Positions 9,032 through 17,897 of a DNA stretch of 64,000 nucleotides are shown here, piece by piece. Origin of the DNA: CAYFWF01 sp964346815 (lineage in GTDB: Bacteria; Acidobacteriota; Aminicenantia; Aminicenantales; Aminicenantaceae); assembly GCA_964346815.1 (NCBI GenBank), contig CAYFWF010000005.1:18784-82783 (forward strand). The letters are read 5' to 3'. The notes below the pieces were generated by a model. It saw nothing but the letters and a program-made list of their open reading frames with translations. It made no database searches and was not told the DNA's origin. Within the stretch, counting starts at the first letter, position 1. Each line of letters opens with the position of its first letter. The translations under genes were made by a program, and so were the position numbers.

Positions 9032-9448
9032 ATGCTTTCAATCGATGTGAGCTTGATTGTCATTTTCGCAATCGTCTGGATCCTGGTAGGCGTTCTCTCA
9101 AAGGTGTATTACAATCCTGTGCGGAAAATCATGAGGAAGCGAGACTCGAAGATCGAGCAAAATAAGCGAGCGGGCCAGGAAGCTCTGGACAAATACGAAA
9201 GTGCCCTTCAGAAGATAGAGGAGGATATGAAAAGGGCGAAGTCTGCCGCTCGCGCCACGAGAGAGAAATTGGAGAAGGAGGCCCTGAAAGAGAAAGAGCG
9301 TATGCTTGAAGAGATTACTAAGGAGTGTCGTTCTCAAGTCGAGAAAGCCAAGGAGGAACTGCAGGAAAAAACGGAGAGCTTGAAAAAGGAATTAGAGCCT
9401 CAAAGCACACACTTGGCTGAACGAATCGAAAAGAAAATCTTGCATTGA
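9032..9448 (+). CDS. atpF: F1Fo ATP synthase subunit b (b'-like, first of two)
   Basis: This 138-residue protein has one N-terminal membrane helix (residues about 4-24), the conserved N-P-V/I-R turn right after it (YYNPVRKIM), and then an unbroken, charged coiled coil to the C-terminus. It forms half of the peripheral stalk that holds F1 to the membrane. Two b-type genes in tandem (this and the gene at 9468) imply a b/b' heterodimer, as in phototrophs and several other phyla. It opens the cluster; no atpI, atpB (a) or atpE (c) gene precedes it. Confidence 0.85.
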   Translation: MLSIDVSLIVIFAIVWILVGVLSKVYYNPVRKIMRKRDSKIEQNKRAGQEALDKYESALQKIEEDMKRAKSAARATREKLEKEALKEKERMLEEITKECRSQVEKAKEELQEKTESLKKELEPQSTHLAERIEKKILH

Positions 9449-9467
9449 TGCAAAAGAAGGATAAATA

Positions 9468-9980
9468 GTGGATTTTCTAGGCAAGGTCATCAACTTTGTT
9501 TTGCTTTTTGGAGGGCTGGTCTACCTCCTCCGCAATCCCCTGAGGGGCTTTCTTGAGGGACGGACAAGATCCCTGGATCATGCGCTCAAGCAGGCAAATG
9601 ATACACGTGTGGAGGCCGAGAAAAAACACCGGGAGATGGAAAAGCGTCTCAGAAACGTCGGCCGGGAGACGGAAGAAATCAGGGAAGAGGCAGAGACAGA
9701 AGGGAAAACGGTCCAGGAACGCATTTTGAATGAAGCAAGAGCCGAAGCCGAGCGGTTGAAACTTCTCTCCCGCCGGGAGATCGAGATGCTCACTCAGGCT
9801 GGAATTCGTGAGATCAAGCGTTATGCAGCCGAACTGGCGACATCCCTGGCGCGGCAGAGGATTCAGAGTAAAATCAAAGAGGAAGATCAATCCCTTCTGA
9901 TCGATCGATCGATCGAAAGGTTAGAAAAACTGAATGAGAAATCAAGTCCTGATCAAGAGATACGCACAAGGACTCATTAA
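9468..9980 (+). CDS. atpF: F1Fo ATP synthase subunit b
   Basis: The second peripheral-stalk subunit (170 residues) has a short N-terminal membrane helix (VINFVLLFGGLVYLL), then R-N-P-L at the membrane exit and a long charged coiled coil with a typical A-R-A-E-A-E-R heptad region. The GTG start at 9468 has AAGGA 7 bases upstream. Its last 47 bases overlap the start of atpH in another frame, so translation of the two is probably coupled. Both b-type genes lie in the usual place before delta and alpha. Confidence 0.88.
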   Translation: MDFLGKVINFVLLFGGLVYLLRNPLRGFLEGRTRSLDHALKQANDTRVEAEKKHREMEKRLRNVGRETEEIREEAETEGKTVQERILNEARAEAERLKLLSRREIEMLTQAGIREIKRYAAELATSLARQRIQSKIKEEDQSLLIDRSIERLEKLNEKSSPDQEIRTRTH

Positions 9981-10476
9981 CTCCGCCAAAGACGAGAAGG
10001 AGTTTGAGTCTCTTCTCCGTCAGATTCGTGAGTTTCGTGACCTGCTCTCCAAACAGAAGAATCTCCAGGATGCCCTTACAAGTCCTTTCCTTCCAGCATC
10101 GAAGAAAATAGAGATAGCTGCACAAATCCTGGCTAAGACGTCCCTTGAAGAAAAGGCCCGACGTTTTCTTCTCCTTCTCGTAGATAACAGCCGTATCTCC
10201 TTGATAAAGGATATTATTGACCAATCACCAGAGGTCTGGAACGATGAACACGGGATCGCAACCTTTGTGGTGAGTTCTGTGGTTCCCTTGAATGAATCAC
10301 AGAAGAAACGTCTCGAAGAGAGGCTCACAAGATTTGAAAAGAAAAATGTTTCTCTCTCTTATAAAATTGAGCCCTCTCTGATCGGAGGCCTTTCCATAAG
10401 GAAAAAGAATATTGTGTATGATGTTTCCGTGCAAGGAGAACTGGAACGGCTCAAACAAAAAATCTCTGAAGGATAG
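9934..10476 (+). CDS. atpH: F1Fo ATP synthase subunit delta
   Basis: This 180-residue protein has the OSCP/delta pattern: an N-terminal helical domain beginning with (K)RYAQGLINSA and a C-terminal part with the conserved S-L-I-G-G-L-S-I-R element, here PSLIGGLSIRKKNIVYD. It joins the peripheral stalk to the top of the alpha-beta hexamer. It starts inside the end of the upstream b gene (47-base overlap) and ends 7 bases before the atpA start. Confidence 0.9.
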   Translation: MRNQVLIKRYAQGLINSAKDEKEFESLLRQIREFRDLLSKQKNLQDALTSPFLPASKKIEIAAQILAKTSLEEKARRFLLLLVDNSRISLIKDIIDQSPEVWNDEHGIATFVVSSVVPLNESQKKRLEERLTRFEKKNVSLSYKIEPSLIGGLSIRKKNIVYDVSVQGELERLKQKISEG

Positions 10477-10483
10477 TGACAGA

Positions 10484-12013
10484 ATGGAAATAAAGGCAGA
10501 CGAAATCAGCAAAATTATTCAGCGGCAGATCGAGGGATATGAGACAGATGTCGATATCAAAGAAGTCGGAACAGTGACTTCGGTCGGAGACGGTATAGCC
10601 CGCATCTATGGGTTAGACCGGGTTATGTACAACGAACTTCTGGAGTTTCCTAACGATGTGTACGGCTTGGCCCTCAATCTGGAAGAGGACAGTGTGGGAT
10701 CGGTTCTTTTAGGGGAAAGCCATCTGGTCAAAGAAGGCGATCTGGTCAAGCGTACCCACAGAATTATGCAGGTTCCTTCGGGTCCGGACTTGATCGGCAG
10801 GGTGGTCAATCCTTTGGGTATGCCTTTGGACGGGAAAGGCCCGGTCAAGACGGATATCAACATGGTGGTCGAGCGGCTGGCTCCAGGAGTGGTGGAGCGC
10901 GTTCCGGTGAAGAAACCCCTGCAGACCGGAATAAAAGCCATAGATGCCATGATTCCCATCGGCCGAGGACAGAGAGAATTGATCATCGGTGACAGGCAGA
11001 CAGGAAAGACAGCCATCGCTATCGATACGATCATCAACCAGAAGGGAAAAGATGTGATCTGCATCTACGTTGCGATCGGGCAGAAAAATTCCACCATCGC
11101 TTATACCATCAAAGTCTTGGAAGATCACGGGGCCATGGACTATTCCATCGTAGTAGCTGCTTCTGCCTCAGACCCCTCTCCTCTTCAGTATCTGGCTCCA
11201 TACAGCGGGTGCGCCATAGGGGAGTACTTCCGTGATAATAAACAGCATGCCCTTTTGATCTATGATGACCTGTCCAAACACGCAGCTGCTTATCGAGAAA
11301 TCGCACTCCTGCTGCGCCGCCCCCCAGGACGTGAGGCCTTCCCAGGTGATGTTTTTTACCTTCATTCAAGGCTTTTGGAAAGAGCGGCCAAGCTCAACGA
11401 AGAGAGGGGAGGAGGTACCTTGACTGCCCTGCCGATCATCGAAACCCAAGCCGGGGATGTCTCCGGGTACATACCCACCAATGTCATTTCCATCACAGAC
11501 GGGCAGATCTATCTCGAGCCGGAGCTCTTCAACGCAGGAATCCGACCCGCTATCAATGTAGGCATTTCTGTATCTCGGGTGGGAGGGAATGCCCAGATCA
11601 AGGCCATGAAGCAGGTCGCAGGACAGCTCCGACTGGACCTGGCACAATACCGTGAACTGGTCACTTTTGCCCAGTTCGGTACAGAGCTGGATAAAGCCAG
11701 CCAGGCCCAGCTCGAACGCGGAGAGCGTCTGACCGAGGTCCTCAAACAGGCGCAGTACGAGCCGCTCGATGTGGAGAAGCAGATATTGATCATCTATGCC
11801 GGCAATCGCGGATTTCTGGATGGATTCGAAACCGGGCAAATGGGAGAGTATGAAAAGGCGCTCTATGATTATTTCGAGAATGAGCACCCCGATGTATTGA
11901 AGCAAATCGCAGAGAAAAAAGAGATCAGCAAAGAACTGGATGAAGAGATAAGTCAAGCGATCGGGGCATTTGGCAAGAGATTTAAACAGGAGAGAGAAGG
12001 AGAAAGCATATAA
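10484..12013 (+). CDS. atpA: F1Fo ATP synthase subunit alpha
   Basis: This regulatory nucleotide-binding subunit of F1 is 509 residues, the normal size. The Walker A motif GDRQTGKT lies near 169-176. The family signature PAINVGISVSRVG, including the arginine finger near residue 370, is intact. The frame opens 24 codons earlier inside atpH, but the N-terminus MEIKADEISKII matches the family and follows an in-frame-independent GAAGGA, so 10484 is the start. It ends one base before the atpG start region (TAA then A, ATG), indicating tight coupling. Confidence 0.96.
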   Translation: MEIKADEISKIIQRQIEGYETDVDIKEVGTVTSVGDGIARIYGLDRVMYNELLEFPNDVYGLALNLEEDSVGSVLLGESHLVKEGDLVKRTHRIMQVPSGPDLIGRVVNPLGMPLDGKGPVKTDINMVVERLAPGVVERVPVKKPLQTGIKAIDAMIPIGRGQRELIIGDRQTGKTAIAIDTIINQKGKDVICIYVAIGQKNSTIAYTIKVLEDHGAMDYSIVVAASASDPSPLQYLAPYSGCAIGEYFRDNKQHALLIYDDLSKHAAAYREIALLLRRPPGREAFPGDVFYLHSRLLERAAKLNEERGGGTLTALPIIETQAGDVSGYIPTNVISITDGQIYLEPELFNAGIRPAINVGISVSRVGGNAQIKAMKQVAGQLRLDLAQYRELVTFAQFGTELDKASQAQLERGERLTEVLKQAQYEPLDVEKQILIIYAGNRGFLDGFETGQMGEYEKALYDYFENEHPDVLKQIAEKKEISKELDEEISQAIGAFGKRFKQEREGESI

Positions 12014-12014
12014 A

Positions 12015-12911
12015 ATGCCAGCCCTTATCGACTTGAGACGGAGGATCAAAAGTGTCCGGAATACCCAACAGATTACACAAGCCATGAAAACCGTCTCTAC
12101 GGCAAAGTTTAAAAAGATCCAGCGGGAAGTGCTCCAGGCGAGGCCTTACTGGCACACCTTCCCCTCTCTGATCCATAGAGCTCTGTTGTGGGATGCTATG
12201 GACCGGCATCCCCTCCTTGTCAAACGAGATGAACGTAAGGCGATCGTCGTGATTCTCTCCTCGGATAAAGGCCTCTGCGGAGCATTCAATTCCAGCCTTT
12301 TAACGAACGCTCTGAACTTCTGTAAAGAAAAATCCCAGACCTGTGATCTGAAGCTCGTGCTGGCGGGTAAGAAAGCCGTCACTTTTTTCAGAAGACAGTC
12401 TTATTCTATAGAGAGAACCTATGTCGATCGAATCCAGAAACTCGGGACGGAAGACCTCAGGGAACTCTCCTTCTTTTTGATGCAGGAATACACATACTCC
12501 AAGACCGATGCCGTTTATGTGTTTTACAATGAGTTCAGGTCCATTCTCGCTCCCCATATCACTCTGATCAAACTTCTGCCTGTAGAAATTCATAAAAAAA
12601 CGGCAAAGCATGTTCGAGCACTCGAATCTGAAGAAGCCCATCTTGGACTTCCGCCGGACTGGGAACCTGTCCGTGCTTCCCTGATGGATGTGCTCATTCC
12701 AAAGTATGTCGAAGCACAGATAAGTCATTTCTTTTCGGAGTCTGCAGCTGCAGAGCACGCAGCTCGGATGATGGCCATGGAGAGCGCGACAAAGAACGCT
12801 GAAGATTTGATCGAAGATTTGACCCTCGAATTGAATAAGATAAGACAGGCATCCATCACCAAGGAGCTTTTGGAAATCATGACCGCCGTTGAAGCCCTGG
12901 CGAAAAAATAA
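12015..12911 (+). CDS. atpG: F1Fo ATP synthase subunit gamma
   Basis: The central rotor shaft subunit is 298 residues. It starts MPALIDLRRRI-K-S-V-R-N-T-Q-Q-I-T-x-A-M-K, the canonical gamma N-terminus, and ends with the second signature helix (ATKNAEDLIEDLTLELNKIRQASITKELLEI). The middle Rossmann-like part carries the expected S-S-D-K-G-L-C-G-A-F-N. The frame extends 15 codons upstream into atpA, but the conserved start is the ATG at 12015. It is followed 17 bases later by atpD. Confidence 0.95.
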   Translation: MPALIDLRRRIKSVRNTQQITQAMKTVSTAKFKKIQREVLQARPYWHTFPSLIHRALLWDAMDRHPLLVKRDERKAIVVILSSDKGLCGAFNSSLLTNALNFCKEKSQTCDLKLVLAGKKAVTFFRRQSYSIERTYVDRIQKLGTEDLRELSFFLMQEYTYSKTDAVYVFYNEFRSILAPHITLIKLLPVEIHKKTAKHVRALESEEAHLGLPPDWEPVRASLMDVLIPKYVEAQISHFFSESAAAEHAARMMAMESATKNAEDLIEDLTLELNKIRQASITKELLEIMTAVEALAKK

Positions 12912-12928
12912 AATTCTTGGAGCCGGAA

Positions 12929-14386
12929 ATGGCAAAAGAAAAGAAGGAATCCAAAAGAAAGAAAGAAACTTCAGAGAGAGTCGGGCAGGTTGTGCAGGTT
13001 ATCGGGCCCGTTGTGGATGTCGAATTTAAAGGGATGGAACTCCCAGAAATATACAACGCATTGCGAATCACCAGCGAGGGATTCGATACGCCAGCTCCTG
13101 TGGACATTATCGTGGAGGCAGAGCAGCATCTTGGGGAAGACAAGGTACGGTGTGTATCCATGCACCCCACGGATGGGCTTGCTCGGGGCATGAAAGTCAT
13201 TGATCTGGGCGGTCCTATTCAGGTCCCGGTAGGAGAGGAGACACTGGGAAGGATGCTCAACGTGATCGGCGAGCCCGTTGACTATCTCGGTCCGATCGAT
13301 GCCAAAAAAAGGTACCCCATCCATCGGCCTCCCCCGCCTCTCGAAGATCAAAGCACCCAGCTGGAGATGTTTGAAACAGGGATCAAAGTCATCGACCTCA
13401 TCCAGCCTTTTCTTAAGGGAGGTAAAATTGGATTGTTTGGCGGGGCCGGTGTGGGGAAGACCGTCATCATCATGGAGCTGATCCACAATGTTGCTCAGAA
13501 GCACGGAGGATACTCTGTGTTTGCCGGAGTCGGCGAGCGGACAAGAGAGGGCAATGACCTTTGGCTGGAGATGAAGGAATCCGGAGTAATCGAAAAGACG
13601 GCTCTGATCTACGGGCAGATGACCGAGCCTCCTGGAGCGAGGCTGAGAGTGGGGCTCACCGCCTTATCCGTGGCCGAATATTTTCGAGATGAGATGAACC
13701 AGGACATCCTTCTTTTTATCGACAATATTTTCCGCTTTGTGCAAGCCGGTTCTGAAGTTTCGGCTCTCTTAGGCCGGATGCCCTCTGCGGTGGGCTATCA
13801 GCCCAATCTGGCAACAGAACTGGGGGAATTGGAAGAGAGGATCACTTCTACCAATAAAGGATCCATCACCTCCGTCCAAGCGATATATGTGCCGGCAGAT
13901 GACTTCACCGATCCAGCGCCCGCAACCACATTCTCCCATCTGGATGCTACCACCAACCTCTCCCGGGCGCTCACCGAGATAGGCATCTATCCGGCAGTGG
14001 ATCCTCTGAGTTCTTATTCTCGCATCCTGGACGCCAGGGTCATCGGCGAAGATCACTATCAAGTGGCTCGTCAGGTCAAGGAAATACTTCAGCGTCACAA
14101 AGACCTTCAAGACATCATCACCATCCTGGGAATGGAAGAGCTCTCCGAAGAGGATAAAATCGTTGTCAACAGGGCCCGAAAAATCCAGAGATTCCTTTCC
14201 CAGCCTTTCCATGTGGCTGAAGAGTTTACGGGGAGAGAAGGGAAATATGTTCCTATCGAGGAAACGGTTAAGGGTTTTAAGGAAATCGTGGAAGGAAAGC
14301 ATGACGATAAGCCGGAACAGGCTTTCTATATGGTGGGCGGAATAGATGAGGTGGTGGCCGCAGCTGAGAGGCTCAGTGCAGCATGA
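12929..14386 (+). CDS. atpD: F1Fo ATP synthase subunit beta
   Basis: The catalytic subunit (485 residues) has Walker A GGAGVGKT near 171-178, catalytic G-E-R-T-R-E-G-N-D after it, the DELSEED-like segment appearing as MEELSEEDK, and the ALMGRMPSAVGYQP-type nucleotide-binding loop. The N-terminus has a short lysine/glutamate-rich extension (about 15 residues) before V-x-Q-V-I-G-P-V-V-D-V. The ATG at 12929 with GGAG upstream is preferred over a TTG four codons earlier. The stop overlaps the atpC start (ATGA). Confidence 0.96.
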   Translation: MAKEKKESKRKKETSERVGQVVQVIGPVVDVEFKGMELPEIYNALRITSEGFDTPAPVDIIVEAEQHLGEDKVRCVSMHPTDGLARGMKVIDLGGPIQVPVGEETLGRMLNVIGEPVDYLGPIDAKKRYPIHRPPPPLEDQSTQLEMFETGIKVIDLIQPFLKGGKIGLFGGAGVGKTVIIMELIHNVAQKHGGYSVFAGVGERTREGNDLWLEMKESGVIEKTALIYGQMTEPPGARLRVGLTALSVAEYFRDEMNQDILLFIDNIFRFVQAGSEVSALLGRMPSAVGYQPNLATELGELEERITSTNKGSITSVQAIYVPADDFTDPAPATTFSHLDATTNLSRALTEIGIYPAVDPLSSYSRILDARVIGEDHYQVARQVKEILQRHKDLQDIITILGMEELSEEDKIVVNRARKIQRFLSQPFHVAEEFTGREGKYVPIEETVKGFKEIVEGKHDDKPEQAFYMVGGIDEVVAAAERLSAA

Positions 14387-14676
14387 GCCCAGATATACCG
14401 ACATCCCTCAACCTCAGGATAATAAGCCCATCGAATCTCCTTGTTGAAGAGGATGTCCAGGAGGTTTTTCTTCCCAGCCTGGACGGGATACTGGGCATAT
14501 ATCCGGGGCACAGACCTTTGTTTGTCGCTCTAGGGCAGGGCCAGGTGACCTACAAAAGTTCCAACATAGAAAAAGAGATTTCTGTTCAGGGGGGTTATGC
14601 TGAGATCCTTCCAGACCGTGCGCTGGTGTTTGTCAAACAGGGCAAAAATGAAACCGACCTATCCTCCAAAGCATGA
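14383..14676 (+). CDS. atpC: F1Fo ATP synthase subunit epsilon, short form
   Basis: The product is 97 residues and contains only the N-terminal beta-sandwich of epsilon (L-x-I-I-S-P and the conserved L-P-x-L-x-G-x-x-G-I-x-P-G-H-x-P turn). The C-terminal helical hairpin, which inhibits ATP hydrolysis in longer homologues (about 130-140 residues), is missing apart from a short tail. The start overlaps the atpD stop by 4 bases. Its 3' end overlaps trmN6 by 29 bases in another frame, so the short form is not an obvious sequencing break. Confidence 0.85.
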   Translation: MSPDIPTSLNLRIISPSNLLVEEDVQEVFLPSLDGILGIYPGHRPLFVALGQGQVTYKSSNIEKEISVQGGYAEILPDRALVFVKQGKNETDLSSKA

Positions 14677-15400
14677 GGGCGAAACCCTGGATGCTTTTTT
14701 CCACGGCCGTATTCTTGTGATTCAAAAACGAAAGGGATACCGGTTTTCTGTCGACGCCCCGCTGCTGGCTGATTTTATCCAAGCAGAAAGCATGGACAGA
14801 TGTCTGGAACTAGGAACAGGATGCGGGATCGTCTCCCTTCTCTTGAGCATAAAACCTTTTTCACACATAACAGCCGTAGAGATTCAAGAGTCCCTTGCAG
14901 ATTTAGCGCTAAGGAATGTGCGCCTGAATAAACTGGAGACTCGAATCAATATTGTCCATACCGACTTGCTCGATTTTCGCCCTGGCTATAAGTTCGATGT
15001 CATCTTTTCCAACCCACCGTATATAAAAGCGCAGGCAGGACATCTGAGCTTATCTCCGGAAAAATCTATTGCCAAACACGAATTAAAATGCGATATTTTT
15101 GGTATAATGCAGAAAACAGAAGAGTTATTGAAGAAGAAGGGAAGAGCGTATTTCATATTTACGGCGAGAAGAAAGCAGGAATTTGAGCGAGCCGTAAAAA
15201 AAAACAGAATGAATATAAAGACCGTACGTTTCGTGTATCCCCGTAAGGGAGGCCAACCGAATTTTTTTCTGACAGAGTGCGGCTTTTTGGGAGGTGAAAA
15301 AAAGGTCTTGAAACCGCTGGTTCTTTTCGATGCCCAGAGGAATTATACCCCTGAAGTTCGGGACATATTTGCCGGGAGAAGTCATGCTGCGTCTTCTTGA
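14648..15400 (+). CDS. trmN6: tRNA1(Val) adenine-37 N6-methyltransferase-like protein
   Basis: This class I SAM-dependent methyltransferase has 250 residues. It shows LELGTGCGIVSLLLS (SAM-binding motif I), an acidic V-E-I-Q at the end of strand 2, and NPPY near residue 120, the mark of amino-group adenine or glutamine methylases. The early Y-R-F-S-V-D-A-x-L-L-A-D-F segment is typical of TrmN6/YfiC (COG4123). I infer m6A37 modification of a tRNA; other N6-adenine substrates are possible. The ATG at 14648 is inside atpC, and the 3' end overlaps the ABC permease start by 17 bases. Confidence 0.78.
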   Translation: MKPTYPPKHEGETLDAFFHGRILVIQKRKGYRFSVDAPLLADFIQAESMDRCLELGTGCGIVSLLLSIKPFSHITAVEIQESLADLALRNVRLNKLETRINIVHTDLLDFRPGYKFDVIFSNPPYIKAQAGHLSLSPEKSIAKHELKCDIFGIMQKTEELLKKKGRAYFIFTARRKQEFERAVKKNRMNIKTVRFVYPRKGGQPNFFLTECGFLGGEKKVLKPLVLFDAQRNYTPEVRDIFAGRSHAASS

Positions 15401-16202
15401 TAATTTAAAGGGCTTATACAAATACAGAGTCCTCATCCAGAACCTGGTCAGCCGCGAGCTCAAGGCTCGCTACAGAGGAACCGTGCTGGGATTCCTCTGG
15501 TCATTTGTCAATCCGCTTCTTTTGATGATCGTCTATACTTTGGTCTTCGGCTTCATCATCCAGCCTCGGGATCCTGCTTTTGAGGGAAATCCTCTCATTT
15601 ATGCCCTCTTTCTCTTCTGCGGTGTTCTGCCCTGGACCTGGTTTTCCTCTTCGGCGCTCGAGTCTGCCAATGTGCTGATGGCTCAAGGCAATCTGATCAA
15701 GAAGATCCTTTTTCCTGTAGAGATTCTTCCCATCGTGGTGGTGATCTCCAATTTCGTCCATTTTGTATTCGGACTTCCTATCCTGTTTCTCTTCGCATTG
15801 ATCATGCTTAAAAAGTTTACCGTCTATGTATTCTTTTTACCCCTGGTGATCCTTGTGCAGTTTGTGTTTTCTCTCGGGTTTACTCTTCTGGTCTCGTCTC
15901 TCACCGTGCATTTCCGGGATATCAAGGACATCCTGGCCAACCTGCTGACTTTTTGGTTTTTCGCCTCTCCCATCATCTATCCGATGACATTCATCACCAT
16001 AAGGGAGAACCCGTGGCTTCAAATACTTCTCGATCTCAATCCGGTAACCCATATTATGCAGGGATACCAGAATTGTGTGTTTTTCGGCGAGATGATCCGC
16101 TGGAAGCGGCTTGGGGTGACATTTTTCTTTGCACTTTTTTTGTTCTTCCTCGGTTACTACATCTTTGACCGGCTTCGTGATTCATTCCCGGAGGAGGTGT
16201 GA
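15384..16202 (+). CDS. ABC-2 type polysaccharide/lipopolysaccharide export permease
   Basis: This 272-residue inner-membrane protein has about six hydrophobic helices and the Wzm/TagG signature near the N-terminus (YRGTVLGFLWSFVNPLLLM, with R-E-L-K-x-R-Y before it). It should form the channel of an exporter for O-antigen, capsule or teichoic-like polymers. The ATG at 15384 has GGGAG 6 bases upstream. The TGA stop is directly followed by the GTG of the ATPase gene, so the two subunits are coupled. No glycosyltransferase genes lie in the window, so the glycan is unknown. Confidence 0.88.
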   Translation: MLRLLDNLKGLYKYRVLIQNLVSRELKARYRGTVLGFLWSFVNPLLLMIVYTLVFGFIIQPRDPAFEGNPLIYALFLFCGVLPWTWFSSSALESANVLMAQGNLIKKILFPVEILPIVVVISNFVHFVFGLPILFLFALIMLKKFTVYVFFLPLVILVQFVFSLGFTLLVSSLTVHFRDIKDILANLLTFWFFASPIIYPMTFITIRENPWLQILLDLNPVTHIMQGYQNCVFFGEMIRWKRLGVTFFFALFLFFLGYYIFDRLRDSFPEEV

Positions 16203-17513
16203 GTGGTCGCGATTGATGTGGACAATGTCACCCGGATTTACCAGAAATATTCTGCCCGCCACCGCTTCAAAACCTTCAAGAGTGCGCTGTTGAAAGGGGA
16301 CCTGTTCAAGGCGATGCAGCCCGAAGAGTTGGTCACGGCGCTTGACAGGATCAGCTTTCAAGTAGAGAAAGGAACGACCTTCGGCGTCATCGGCGAGAAC
16401 GGATCAGGAAAGAGCACCCTTCTAAAAGTGGTTACCGGCATCGCCAAGCCCACCTCTGGAAAGGTCAGTGTCAGAGGAAAAGTCTCGGCCTTGATCGAAC
16501 TGGGGGCAGGATTCCATCCCGAGATTTCTGGACGCGAAAATGTCTATATCAACGGGATCATGCTGGGCCTTTCCAAAAAAGAGATCGACCAGAAATTTGA
16601 TGAAATCGTCCGGTTCGCCCAGCTCGAAGAATTCATCGATGCGCCTGTCAAAACCTATTCTTCGGGAATGTACATGAGGTTGGGATTCTCCATCGCTATA
16701 AATGTCAATCCCGATATTCTTTTGGTCGATGAAGTGCTCGCTGTGGGGGATGCCTCTTTCGTCCCCAAATGTCTGGATCGGATCGACGATTTCCGCCGGC
16801 GGAAAAAAACCATCCTCTTTGTGAGCCATGATTTAACCACGGTGGAGAAAGTCTGCGACAGGGTGCTCTGGCTCAAGGAGGGAAAGATACAGATGATCGC
16901 GGATCCCAAGAGAGCGATCGATGCCTATCTTCAGGATATTGCCGAAAAGCAGGAAGAAGATTTCGAGGTCCGCCAGAGAGAAATCGAACAAAAAGTCAAA
17001 GAGGAAGAGAAAAAAGAGGAAGAGGGCGAGGACAGGCGGGAGGACAGATGGGGAAAGAGAGAAATCGAAATCACGAATGTCAAAATGACAAGTCTTCAGG
17101 GAAGAGAAAAGCATGTTTTTTCACCTGATGAAGGGATGATGATCGAGATGGATGTGAATGCGAAGGCCCGCATCACAGATTTCGTTTTTGGAATCGGCAT
17201 CTTCAATTCTCAGGGCATTCGCTGTTACGGCACCAATACCCATTCCGAGGATTTTGAACCTCAATCCATCCAGGGCAGAGGAAAGGTCACCTGCAGGATC
17301 GAAAAACTGAACCTCATAAACGGAACCTATTATCTGGACGTTGCTGCCCATAAGAAGGACGGTTATCCGTATGACTATCACCGCAGCATGTATACGTTCA
17401 TGGTCTCGTCCAAGTATAAAGATGTGGGCATTTCCCGGCCTGATCTGACCTGGCTTTTTTCCTCCTCCATCCGGATCAAGCCCCCCGGTTCAAGGTCAGG
17501 AAAGGATTCATAG
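16203..17513 (+). CDS. ABC transporter ATPase with C-terminal Wzt-type glycan-binding domain
   Basis: The 436-residue ATPase partners the permease just upstream. Walker A is G-E-N-G-S-G-K-S-T near 64-72, the signature is YSSGMYMRL near 153, Walker B is ILLVDEVLAVGD near 173, and the switch His is in FVSHDL. After residue 240 a glutamate/lysine-rich linker leads to a beta-sandwich (about 285-430) of the Wzt C-terminal type, which in O9a-like systems recognises the finished polymer end. This suggests a capped-polymer export mechanism. Translation starts at a GTG with AGGAGG 5 bases upstream. Confidence 0.9.
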   Translation: MVAIDVDNVTRIYQKYSARHRFKTFKSALLKGDLFKAMQPEELVTALDRISFQVEKGTTFGVIGENGSGKSTLLKVVTGIAKPTSGKVSVRGKVSALIELGAGFHPEISGRENVYINGIMLGLSKKEIDQKFDEIVRFAQLEEFIDAPVKTYSSGMYMRLGFSIAINVNPDILLVDEVLAVGDASFVPKCLDRIDDFRRRKKTILFVSHDLTTVEKVCDRVLWLKEGKIQMIADPKRAIDAYLQDIAEKQEEDFEVRQREIEQKVKEEEKKEEEGEDRREDRWGKREIEITNVKMTSLQGREKHVFSPDEGMMIEMDVNAKARITDFVFGIGIFNSQGIRCYGTNTHSEDFEPQSIQGRGKVTCRIEKLNLINGTYYLDVAAHKKDGYPYDYHRSMYTFMVSSKYKDVGISRPDLTWLFSSSIRIKPPGSRSGKDS

Positions 17514-17523
17514 ATATGACCGG

Positions 17524-17551
17524 TTGCAATTCGAGAAAACCCGGGTATAAT
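17524..17551 (+). promoter_or_regulatory. sigma-70-type promoter upstream of the DUF2061 gene
   Basis: TTGCAA (17524-17529) and a perfect TATAAT (17546-17551) are 16 bases apart in the 57-base gap after the ABC ATPase gene. A start near 17558 would give a leader of about 13 bases with AGGAG before the GTG. It separates DUF2061-hldE from the exporter genes. Confidence 0.5.
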
Positions 17552-17570
17552 ATCCGCCAGGAGAAAACCA

Positions 17571-17888
17571 GTGAAACGATTTAAAGAACCCCTTGAGTCT
17601 CATACAAGGACCGTGTTGAAGGCCATAAGCTGGAGGGTCATAGCGACATTAACCAGCATGACCATCGTTTATGTGCTGACTAAGAGGCCTTTGCTGACCT
17701 TGGAGTTTGGCGTCATCGAAGTCCTGGCGAAAATAACCTTTTATTATCTTCATGACAGGGCCTGGCATAAAGTCCCCTGGGGAACGAAAAGACATCCTCT
17801 CTCTGCCCTTCCCATCAACCGCGAGATTAGCGCTGTGGACATGGAGAAAATAAAGAACTACCTCAAGGATCTAGGTTATATGGATTGA
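17571..17888 (+). CDS. DUF2061 small membrane protein
   Basis: This 105-residue protein matches DUF2061: an early S-H-x-R-x-x-x-K-A-I-S-W-R pattern, two hydrophobic helices (about 22-38 and 44-60), and Y-Y-x-H-(D/E)-R-A-W after the second helix. The function of the family is unknown; members often sit beside sulfate, adenylyl or nucleotidyl transferase genes. The start is a GTG preceded by CAGGAG. It lies 9 bases before hldE and has its own promoter candidate. Confidence 0.8.
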   Translation: MKRFKEPLESHTRTVLKAISWRVIATLTSMTIVYVLTKRPLLTLEFGVIEVLAKITFYYLHDRAWHKVPWGTKRHPLSALPINREISAVDMEKIKNYLKDLGYMD

Positions 17889-17897
17889 TAACAAGCC

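Noticed and set aside
8968..9165. Plus-strand frame of 65 codons over the start of the ATP synthase cluster
   Set aside because: It overlaps the first b-type gene in another frame and the promoter. I checked it as a possible atpE or atpI and it has neither the two-helix hairpin nor the ion-binding motif.
14383..14676. Short epsilon subunit as a frameshifted gene
   Set aside because: The downstream sequence in all frames is trmN6 or unrelated; no displaced epsilon C-terminus is found.
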